Source: Alviniconcha marisindica (taxonomy: Eukaryota; Mollusca; Gastropoda; Provannidae). From it: a stretch of 64,000 bases of DNA. Location of the stretch: contig JABMCL010003852.1 of assembly GCA_018857735.1 (NCBI GenBank), forward strand, positions 217,501 through 281,500, read 5' to 3'. The position numbers were made by a program, and so were the translations under genes. Each line of letters opens with the position of its first letter. The stretch's first letter is position 1. Below are positions 36,801 through 48,943 of the stretch, piece after piece. The notes beneath the pieces were generated by a model that had not been told where the DNA came from, made no database searches, and worked only from the letters and a program-made list of their open reading frames with translations.

Positions 36801-39232
36801 GATGTGTGTACTGATGGCATGACAATGATGTGTGTACTGATAGACATGACAATGGTGTGTGTACTGATGGGCATGACAATGGTGTGTGTACTGATAGACA
36901 TAACAATGGTGTGTGTACTGATAGACATAACAATGGTGTGTGTACTGATAGACATAACAATGTGTGTACTGATAGTCATAACAATGGTGTGTGTACTGAT
37001 AGACATAACAATGGTGTGTGTACTGATAGACATAACAATGATGTGTGTACTCATAGACATAACAATGGCGTGTGTACTGATGGGCAGGACGAGGCTGCGG
37101 GTTTACCTGCGTGTGAAGGTTGACGGAGGCTCTTCCAGCATACTGCGCCATCTTGTGACGGTAGTTCAGGTTGTTGCACACCAGCTGCCCACATACACGG
37201 CAATGCATGCAAAAGAAATAATAACTATCCCACACACATGGCAATGCACGCAAAAGAAATAATAACTATCCCACACACATGGCAATGCACACAAAAGAAA
37301 TAATAACTATCAGATCTGTGATGCAAGTCCTTAAAACCTGCTAAAATAGATGTAGTCTTTTCTCCAGAGATGATATAGAATACAAATTCATGCACAGGCA
37401 CAAGCACACACACACAAGCACACACACACATAATCAGTTCAGAGCACTAACTCTACAACTGAAGTACACAACTACCGAAATGTTTTGTGCTTGGCCAACA
37501 ACCCCTCCCCCCCACACACACACAGGCGCATGTACACATACACAGGCATGCACACACAATCAGTTCAGTACACTGTCTCTACAACTGAAGTACACAACTA
37601 CCCAAGTGTTTTGTCTTTGGCCAACAACTCCCTACCCCTTCCTCCACACACACATACAATCAGTCCAGAGCACCGTCTCTACAAATGAAGTACATAACTA
37701 CCAAAATGTTTTGTGCTTGGCCAACAACCCCACCCCCCGCCCCCTACACACACACATGCGCATACACACACACATGGGTGCGCGTACACACACACAGGCA
37801 TGCGCACACACATAATCAGTTCAGTGCACTGTCTCTACAGCTGAAGTACACAACTACCTACGTGTTTTGTGTTTGGCCAACACACACCCCATACCCGCCC
37901 TACACACACACACACACACAATCAGTCCAGTGCACCATCCCTACAACTGAAGTACACAACTATTGAAACGTTTTGTGCTTGTTCAACAATCCCCCCCCCC
38001 CACCCCCACCCCTACACACATGCGTGCACACACACACACACATGGGCGTGCGTACACACACACATGCACTGTCTCTACAACTGAAGTACACAACTACCCA
38101 AGTGTTTTGTGTTTGGCCAACAACTCCCTACCCCTTCCTCCACACACACACATACAATCAGTCCAGTGCACCATCTCTACAACTGAAGTACACATACACA
38201 ACTACCGAAATGTTTTGTGCTTGGCCCCCCCCCCCCCCCCCACACACACAAGCAGAGATAGCTGACCTGCGTTTTGTGCTTATCCAACAACTCAGGGTAG
38301 GTGACGTCAGCGTTAATGGCTGCTGCCAGTAGTCTGTGCACAATGATATCAGAGTACCTGTCCAAAAAAGGCGAGAAAACAAACAGTTAAGCAGGCATAG
38401 TCTTCAGTAGTCTTACAAGTAGGGACGGTCCTTGGTCAGTGGCTGACCTAGGCTGCAACACGACAGGACCATTTCAGAAAAAGCGGTGCTAACACATTCT
38501 GTACAGCAAAAAATAATAATAATAATAATAAAGAGGATTTCTAGGGCACCCATCTACCGCACAAGGTGGGAGCATAGGGCGCTTTACAATAACACTAACA
38601 AATAAAACTAAAAAACTAATAAAAAGAATCCCTTGTTCCTCATGGTTGCCATCACATCATCCGCGCAACAAACACCCCATCCCACAAACTGTACTTTTGT
38701 TGTCTTGGAGAACACCCCTACACTCAAATCATTTTTAAAACAAACTTCCTTCGGATGAAGGGAGAGAACTCTATGACTTCCTCTGCAGTGGGTTGATGTT
38801 TCAATTGGGCAAAATAAGATGGTTTGTCAGAGAACTATTACTTTCCTGAAGATTTTGAATGGATTATGACAGTGAGCATGAAGATGATGACTCATACAAT
38901 GGATGGGCGGTGGATTCTGAACACAGACCTTTAATGGATTATGACAGTGAACATAAAGATGATGACTCAGACACTGGATGGGTGCTGGATTCTGAACAAA
39001 GACTTTTAATGGATTATGACAGCAAGCATAAAGTTGATGACTCAGACAATGGATGGGTGCTGGATTCTGAATTAACTGGGGAGGAGAGTGAACACTGCAA
39101 TGTTAACTGTAAAAATGTAAGCATTAATTTTTCTCATTCATACCCCCCCCCCCCCCCCTACTAATTTTGCCCATCAGAGCCACAAAATTACCTCAGCCGG
39201 GGGAAGTGACTCACTCAAAATTACTTGGGGCA

Positions 39233-39271
<39 letters not shown>

Positions 39272-40285
39272 GCTTGCTCAGGGTTTCATTTACATGGAAA
39301 CACAATGGGTACTAGGTGGGGTTTTTTTTACACCCGGTCAACCATAACAGTTATATCAGAGCAAAAGAGAAAGGGATATTTCAGAGAGAAAAAAGCAGTC
39401 ATTAAAAAAAAAAGAGTTACATCAAGGTCAAATACAAAGCGACTATTTCTGAAGAAAAAAACACCATAAAAGGAGGGGTGGGGGTCTTAAAAAAGAAAGG
39501 AAAAAAAGGTGGTCTCTAAAACTGCGCGCATCCTCAAATGGAAAAAAACTTCATCCCTCTCTCAGCAACAGCAGCAGCAGCGCAGCTCTCACCGTCTGAT
39601 GGGGGAGGTGTAGTGCGTGTAGATGGGGGCGGCCAGGCCGTAGTGCACAAACTCCTCCTCGGGCAGCATGCCGCTGCAGAAGTACACGGCCTGCATCATG
39701 CAGCGAGTGGTCATGATGCGCAGCATCGTGTTGAAGAACGGGTTCTCTGGGAACTCCGCCTTGTCCAGGCTCTCCGACAACGCTCGGCCTGAGGAGACGT
39801 CCATCGTCAGGTCCTGTGGAGAAATAACGTGCTTATTTACTCTCTGAAAAATTTGCCATGAAGTCCTGATTCATTGACTGGGTGTACAAAACCCAGTTGC
39901 TCTCTGTCAGCGATATCATTCGGCCTGAGGAGACATCCATCGTCAAGCACTGTGGAGAAGAAACACGTGTTTAACTTATTTACTCTCTGACAAATTCGCC
40001 ATGATGTAACCATCCTGGTTCATTGACTGGGTGTAAAAAAAACAAGTTACTCTCAGACAGTGCACGGCTCGAGGAGACATCCATCGTCATGCATTGTGGA
40101 GAAGCATACATGTGTTTAAATTATTTACTCTCTGACAAATATGACATAACTGTCCTGATTGACTGGGTGTAAAAAAAACACAATTTACTCTCTGACAGCA
40201 CTCACTACAAGGAGATGTCCATGGTCATATTCTGTGGAGAAGAACTGTGTAATTTATTTATTCTCCAGAGGCACTGTGCTTGATG

Positions 40286-40329
<44 letters not shown>

Positions 40330-42755
40330 CGTGCATGCGTGCGTGTGTGTGTTGTGTTGTGTTTGTGTGGTGTGCGTGTGTTGTGTTTGTGTGCATGTGT
40401 GTGTGTGTGTGTATGTATGTGTGTACATGCACACGCACACGTGAGTGCATGCGTGCATGAGTGTGTACTGGGGTGTGTGCTGGGGGGAGATGTTAAAACC
40501 TTTTCACCTGTATAGGCTTGAGGGAACAGGTAATATAACTGTTCAGCTACATTACTAAAGTGGACATCCGTAGATTATCTGACAGTAGAAACAAGTATAA
40601 CATTCTCTCACAATCAGCAGTGAACTGATTCCCCCCCCCCCCCCCCCCAACAAAAACACCCCAACCCTAGTGATCTCATTATTTATCCTCCCTGAAAGTT
40701 CACATCCACAGTGCACTCCTTAAACCACAAAATCCTCGGACGACAATGCGCCTAACTCCCACGGACCTTGGACTTGGCGGCTTTGACGAGCGGGTCAAAG
40801 TTGGAGGGGGGTGGCGCGGGGTGCCGCCGGAGACAGGCGCAGTGGGGGAACTCCTCCTGGATCTTCTTGGCCACGGTGACGTTGGCCAGCAACATGAACT
40901 CCTCCACCATGGAGTTGGTTTCCCTGCCCAACGTAAGCCACACACGTCAGCTGACGTCATTCAGAGAATCCCCTTACCCCACCCCACCCACCCCATGAAT
41001 TTGACAAGGAGATGAAGCATACACACATAATCCCACTACAGCAGTGTAAGTCCTGACCAAAAATTGTGGAACAGATGTATAGTGCTTTTATATACAATAC
41101 AATATAACTTTTGCCAAGTGTCAATACACTGATTGCACGAGGAATGTTTTGTGGTGCCAAGTACACTCATCACACATTTACTCCAATCATAAAACATTAA
41201 ATTACAACAACAGCAAATAAACATCCTGTTAAAAAGTCATTCATAGACAACAACAAAAAAAGAACATGACAAATCCCACTGGCATCAAGCTGTGTATATC
41301 ACATAAAATTTCCACTTCCCGAGGTCCCCCTCTTAAAAGTTACTGTCCTAATAAAAGCAATTATAAGAATTATCTACAACAAAATTAAATAATCCCGCCA
41401 GCTTATTCTGCTGGCCACTATCACCCTAACCCATCCAAGATCCTACGCACTAAAAACATCCCCGCCTGGACTCAATGCTGTTTTCCACTCTTGAGCAGAT
41501 CATGTATGTGTGTGTGGTCCATCTCCCCGTGGGGATGGGGTGAGGGGAGGGGCTGATGTCCTGATGTCCCGCTCCCCTGATAGTTCCCCATTTCACAAAA
41601 CCCAATTTTTTGGAGGAATGAGTGAACAACTGTCGGTGAGGTGACAAAACAGAACAGATCTAGGGAAATGTACTCACCAATGCGACGAAACACAAGGAAA
41701 CAACAGTACACAAGCGCTTTTGACAAAAATTGTCTTCCTTGGGCATAAAGAAAGAAGAAGATAACGACACACACAAAATTAAGTGCTTGTGTACGATTGT
41801 TTCCTTGTGTTTCGTTGCATTGGTAAGTACATTTCCCTGCATCTGTTCTATTTTGTCAGCCTCACCAGCAGTTGTTCACTCATTCCTCCAAATAATGTGG
41901 GTTTTGTGGAATGTGGAACTATCAGAGAAACAGAACATCAGTCCCTCCCCTCACCCCAATTCTACAGGGAGATGGACCACACGTACATATATGATCTCAC
42001 TACAGTATGGTACGTCTCAACCCAGATCATGGGTTCAATGAAATGGGGAACTGTCAGAGAAAGAGAACGTCAGCTGACATCACTTGGTGAATCTCCGCTT
42101 CCCCCCTGAATCTAGTAAAGAGATGAGTGTACACACTACAACATGGTGCATCCCAACCCAAAATCATGGGGTTATTGAAATGGGGAACTATCTGAGAAAG
42201 AATCAACTCCCAAGGGAGTTAATCGGTGCTCAAAAGATCTCACGCAAGTACAACAAAGACCTGAGTCAGCTACAGTAACTCTCACCTGGCATGCATGTAA
42301 ATACAAGGTACATAAACTCCACCAGAGGCAACTCAGGTCTTTGTTGTCCTTGTGTGATGTCTTTAGAGTGCCAATTATCTCCCTTGTGGGCTGATTCTAC
42401 ACAAGTGCTCTGGGCCCCGTTCCGTTTCATTTTTATTTGAGACAGGGAACATCAGCTGACATCATTTGGTCTATTTCCCTTTTCCCCTGAATCTCACGGG
42501 GAAATTGGTGCATGCATACGCAGTCCCACTACAGTAGCGCATGTCTCGATCCACAATCAGGGGTTCTATGTCAAGGGAACTAACTGTCAGAGAAAGAGGA
42601 CATTTTCAAAGCTAGTTTCCACTGGCTTCCAGACTAATGCCAGTTTCCCAATTTCTGTATATTTCACTGGCATCAACTCTGGCTAGAATTTCTGTGTATT
42701 TTTCTGGCAGACTATGCTGGTAGACATAGACAGGCAGGGCAGAATGGCAGACTGG

Positions 42756-42790
<35 letters not shown>

Positions 42791-43297
42791 TTTTACCTGA
42801 GTTCCTTGACCTGCACGTCAATGGGGTCGTGCGTCTCACTGTCCACGTAGAATCGAACCTCTGTGGAGGCCAGGCTGAGGGCCCTGAAAACACAACAGTG
42901 CAACTGAAACATTGCATCGCCTTAAGATCATGTGAACACCACAGTGGAACTGAAACACTGTATTCCCTTAAGACCACATGAACACCACAGTGGAACTGAA
43001 ACACTGCACTGCCTTAAGACCACATGAACACCACAGTGCAACTGTAACACTGTACTGCCTTAATATCATGTGAACACCACAGTGGAACGGAAACACTGTA
43101 CTGCCATAAGATCATGTGAACACCACAGTGCAACCGTAACACTGTATTGCCTTAAAACCATGTGAACACCACAGTGCACGCGAATGCCACAGTGCAAATG
43201 AAGCACTGCACTTACCATGTGACTAAAACACTGCACTGGCTAAAAGCTCTGCAAACATCACAGCGGAACTAAAACACTACATTACCTAAAGCTCTAT

Positions 43298-43328
<31 letters not shown>

Positions 43329-43368
43329 AATTCCAGTTATGTCCAGAGCACGTATGCTTGTAAAGCAG

Positions 43369-43431
<63 letters not shown>

Positions 43432-46400
43432 GTTCTTTTTTCTGCAACAAAAATCTGAAACAAGTATGACTGCTATGATTGCTGCTGCTGCTAGCATTCT
43501 AAAACAAATCCAAACACATAAAAGCTTTAAAAAAACACTATTTACTGGGACAAAACACAACCGTTTAACTGTTGTTTAAGAGTCATTTGGTAGCTTGATT
43601 AAGGAGGGATTACCCTGAAAATTTGCAGGTTGTTTCGTCCCAGTAAATAGCATTCTTTTGAACCTTTTGTGTTTGGATCTTTCTCTGCAACAGTTTTGGG
43701 GGGAATGAAACCAGTCTGATCAGCAACCTCGGCAGAGGAGGAAATGCTTACCCGCTGTCAATCCTGCGCTTCTTGAGGATTTTGGCCAGTTTGTTGAGGT
43801 TACGCAAACTCTCTGTCAGGGAGTCGTGCATATTAGGGTCATCAATTTTCATCTGTGCTTCTGCATAGGTTAATGAGGCCTAGAAACACACAGATACACA
43901 CATACAGCGATCAGTTAAAAAGCTTTCAACGTTTCATGTTTCCATAGTCAATAATTTTCAGCATCATGAAGCCTAGAAACACACAGATACACACATACAG
44001 TCATCATTTAAAAAGCTTTTGATGTTTTATATTCTATAGTCAATAATTATTAGCATCATAACTGTCTCACACAATTATTAACTAAAACATTTGAGTTTAT
44101 TTGTGTCTGTTTAGTCATTGCTCTTTGTTATTGGTATATCTTTACACATATCTATATTGATGCCGTATGTTAAAAAAAAATATGGTTAGGTCAAGCACAT
44201 TAATTAAAGCAACAATTTTGTCATGCTCATGATACTGGACTATATGAATTAATAATAAATTACTCACTGACAGACATCAAAGTATACATCATTCACCTTG
44301 GAATGAATGACGCTTTTCACAAATTGTGGTTTCTGAAAAAAGCAATCACTATGTGTCTTACTGTACTACATAGCTGCAATATCTGTACAAGCTCCACGGT
44401 GCCCACCTTGGAGTAAATGATGCTCTTCATGAATCGTGGTTTCCCCACCATGTCTGCATTGTCCGTCATTTCCCACAGCACCGAGAATGCAAATCTGCAC
44501 AGCGAGAGAACACCAGCCAGCTCACTCCCTGAGCCTCGTTCAGTTTCAGACGACATCAAATCCAGTTAACAACACAACATCAACCAGCTGAAAAACGGCT
44601 GTTAACTGCATCACATCATCAAACAACACACCACCCTCATTCCCTCTCATACCCAGTGCCCTCCTGCTGCACTGTCTACTGGAAATTCTCCTTTTTACCC
44701 CGACACGGTCAAGGATTGGAATGATGTCACTGAGGATGCGGCCGCTGCACCCACCCTTGAGACTTTCCATTCACGTCTTCCAAAATCGGTACCCTCAGAG
44801 TAGGCCCTGCCCCCGCCAGATACTCTCACCCAACACTGAGCAAAACAAAACAAACAACAACAGCTGCATACCTGTCCACATTGCAGCGCAGGGAACACAA
44901 GTTGGAACTCAGAAGCTCTGGAACCATGTCAATTCGCTAGGGAGAAAAAACAACAACAAAAAACATAAATCAGGGATTCAGTTTTTCAGAATCAATTCGG
45001 AGGTTACAGTCTCAACTCTCAGCCTAAATTCTATGTATCATATTCTTTGAGAAGCACAAAATGAAACTGTTATGACTGCCATCAACACTTCTTGGGAAAG
45101 AAATCAATTTTCAAAACATTATTGTCCAGCTAATTAATTACGGGCCAGCAATAAGCCTTTCAGTGCTGTGTATGGCTACATCAGATGATAACATGAAAAA
45201 TGTCTGTACAGCAGTAGCATTGCCTAACAGTGAACATGCTAAGACTTTCAGTCGTAGTTAAATTATCACAAGCAGTGAGCATGTTAACACTTTCAGCATT
45301 AGTAAATAAACACTTATTAGCATCAGCAGCAGCAACAGCATCCTCCCAGTCATCATGACAACATCATCATCACCATGACATCATCAAGCATCACCATGAC
45401 ATCATCAAGCATTACCATGACATCATCAAGCATCACCATGACATCATCAAGGTAGCTGCGCTCACCTGATCACTGAGATACACAGTGGTTCCCCTGCTGG
45501 CTGCCTCTCTGTCCAAGGCTGTGTTGGGTCGGATGAAGTGACTCACGTCAGCTATGTGGACCCCCACCTGAAAGGCATGGGTCATTTGGGTCAGACACGG
45601 AGCTCACTGTTTCATATCCACTCCCCTTCTCGCTCTCTTCATTCAGCCTCAGATGTCCTGTGTTCCTAGGTTAGGCAGGACCCTGGTGGAGAGATCCTTT
45701 GAATAGTTCGGACCTGTGACCTGGAACTCTCTTCCTCTCTCTGTCAGGCATGCGTCTTCACTCTCTTCTCTTCTGCATATTGATCTGTCATTTTCTTTCT
45801 TCTCATTCTACCAACACATCACCAGTAATGTGTGTGTGTGCATGTGTGTGCGTGTGCGCATGTGTGCATGACACCAACTTTTCACTGATTGTTCATGATG
45901 TGATGAATCACACAAAACTGATTTGACTCAAAGAAACAATACTCCCAGCAAAAGTCTTTCCCTTCCTTTGGACAAAGCACATGCAGTATTTGCATTTCAT
46001 TACACCTGGTCTAGCCCTTTGCTGGCAAGTAGCTGTAAACATGATTTACACACAGGCACAGAGAAAACAAACACGTCAGTCTGATTCTCTGTGGCATGAA
46101 AGCAGGCAACGCATACCAAAACCTGGTATTTTTTCCCTCAAATTTCTGATAGACTTTATTTTTTACTCCACCCCTGACCCCCTAAGGCTAAGTAACCCAA
46201 ATGTTGTATCTAGTGAATTAACAGGGTCCCTGACCTTTTAACTTGAAAGGGTAAGGTCATCTTTAGAGGACCACAGATTCAAGAACCTGAGACCACACTC
46301 CCCAAAATAAATTATCTGTTTTAAATAAAACAAAGTAAATAAAATAAAGAGAGAGACAAACTGACAATTCTGACCTCAAGGTTGCCGTTGTCAAGACGTC

Positions 46401-48908
46401 TGCAGTGCAGGGCGTCGTCAATGTCTGTGCACCCAGGGGGGTCCACACTGCAGATGTCCAGATGCCGTAGGTTTGTACGTCTCTCTTCGTCCTGTCCGCC
46501 ATGACAAAACAGACAATGGTACTCCACACTGCGCAAAACCATACAACAATACTGTACACAGCACCAAGCCACACAAATGAACACAAAACAAGACAACGTG
46601 ATGCTAAGAAGCAGGCATGCTAATGGAAATGTTTTAAAAAACAACCAACCAACCTAAACAAAAGAGTCAGCAAAAAACAGCATCTATGCAGCGCCACCAC
46701 AAGTTACCTCCTAGTACAACGCTAGTTGGATAGCTGCTTGTACTGTTTTGTTTTTATTTTGACCAATTCCCTTCTTGTCCTGGATGCATGTTAATCCTGT
46801 GCAATTACAGTCAAACCCCTGACGGCAGACCACTGATCTTTCAACAATGCTCCACCAGAAACCTTTCTCTTCATATCTCCTCCACATTAAAAGCAAAACA
46901 AAACAAAACAAAACAAACAACAACAAAGTCTTCAGCTACATTAAAAACAACAAAAACAACAACCAAAAATCTTCATCAAGGGCAACGTCTAATTTTTAGG
47001 ACCCCATTTGCTTGAATTTTAGGGTGTCTTTGATACGTTACCCACAGTAACGTGAATAATTTTTTCATGCATTAAGTTAGGCAAGACAACACCAAAAGCA
47101 ATCAACAGCTCCTGCCTCGTCTGTGATGGTCCAGGGCATCTCTGGCAGACAGTTCAGGACGGCCTGCGAGAAGTTGCAGTGGGGGACATCATGCTCCAGC
47201 AGCAACACCTCATTCTCCGTGTCCTTTCTCTCCGATGTTGCCCAGCTCTCTCACAAAGTGACCCTGTTATAATATAATATAATACAGCAACACCTCATTC
47301 TCCGTGTCCTTCTCTCCAATGTTGCCCAGCTCTCTTTACAAAGTGACCCTGTTATAATATAATACAGCAACACCTCATTCTCTGTGTCCTTCTCTCCAAT
47401 GTTACACAGCTCTCTCACAAAGTGACCCTGTTACAATATAATATAATACAGCAACACCTCATTCTCCGTGTCCTTCTCTCCAATGTTGCCCAGCTCTCTC
47501 ACAAAGTGACCCTGTTATAATATAATACAGCAACACCTCATTCTCCGTGTCCTTCTCTCCAATGTTGCCCAGCTCTCTCACAAAGTGACCCTGTAATATA
47601 ATACAGCAACACCCATTCTCCGTGTCCTTCTCTCCAATGTTGCCCAGCTCTCTCACAAAGTGACCCTGTTATAATACAGTGATATCACATTCTCTGTGTC
47701 CTTCTCTCCAATGTTACACAGCTCTCTCACAAAGTGACCCTGTTATAATACAGAACACCTCATTCTCTGTGTCCTTTTCTCCAGTGCTACCAGCTCCCTA
47801 ACAAAGTGACCCTGTTATAATACAGTGTCAGTGATGCCTAAATGATGCTGTTAATCTTACCCAGCCATCTCACAAAGTGATCCTATTATAATACAGTGAT
47901 GCCTAAATGACCCTGTTATAATACAGTGATGCCTAAATCACCCTGTTGCAATACAGAAATGCCTCATTCTCAGTCAATGACCATGCCATAAAGCACAAGA
48001 GTTCTCTCACAAAGTGACCCTGTCATAACACAGCGACATCTCACTATGTCCTTTCCAAAGTCCAGCTCTCTCAGTCAATGACTGTGCTATAAAATACAAG
48101 AGTTCTCTCACAAAGTGACCCTGTCATAACACAGCGACATCTCACTGTGTCCTTTCCAAAGTCCAGCTCTCTCAGTCAATGACTGTGCTATAAAATACAA
48201 GAGTTCTCTCACAAAGTGACCCTGTCATAACACAGCGACACCTCACCGTGTCCTTTCCAAAGTCCAGCTCTCTCAGTCAATGACTGTGCTATAAAATAAA
48301 ACGAGTTCTCTCACAAAGTGACCCTGTCATAACACAGCGACACCTCACCGTGTCCTTTCCAAAGTCCAGCTCTCTCAGTCAATGACTGTGCTATAAAATA
48401 CATGAGTTCTCTCACAAAGTGACCCAGTTATAACACAGTGACACTTCGCTCTATGTCCTTTCCAAAGTCCAGCTCTCTCAGTCAATGACTGTGCTATAAA
48501 ACACAGCACCATAAACCCTCATTTACCATGCCTTTCTTCTTCTTCACAGTCACTAGGGGCTGTTCATATCTAACACAGGCTGAGGCTAATCAAAAACCAG
48601 TTTATAGATAACTGTGCGCAACTCTTAACACAAAACATGCACAAAGCAATCTAAATAGAAGCAAAATAGTTTACCAGTGGATATCTCGACGTCCGGGGCC
48701 AGGAGTCAATAGCAACAATGATGCGTTTTCCTGTCAGATTCTCCGCCTGCCGTGTCTCAATGCGAATCTTAGGAATCTTCTTTTCTGCGGCTATGAAGAG
48801 ATGTCGAGTAGCCTGAAAGTAAATAATACATTTGTTTTTATTCATAAAGGCGTAAGTCAGACCCGTGGCTTACTCCAAAAGCTGTAGCATAAGGCATGGA
48901 AAAAGAGA

Positions 48909-48943
<35 letters not shown>

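Larger units (their letters stand above)
40935..42600. repeat. Dispersed intron 15 repeat, four partial copies
   Basis: Blocks around ACGTCAGCTGACGTCATT and TAATCCCACTACAGCA recur near 40945, 41990-42080, 42100-42190 and 42445-42600. The foldback arms include parts of the same family. Confidence 0.65.

Noticed and set aside
35890..37262. Long ORFs on both strands with nonapeptide repeats
   Set aside because: A 27-bp unit is divisible by three, so any stop-free frame stays open; composition is biased and it is intronic to DIS3.
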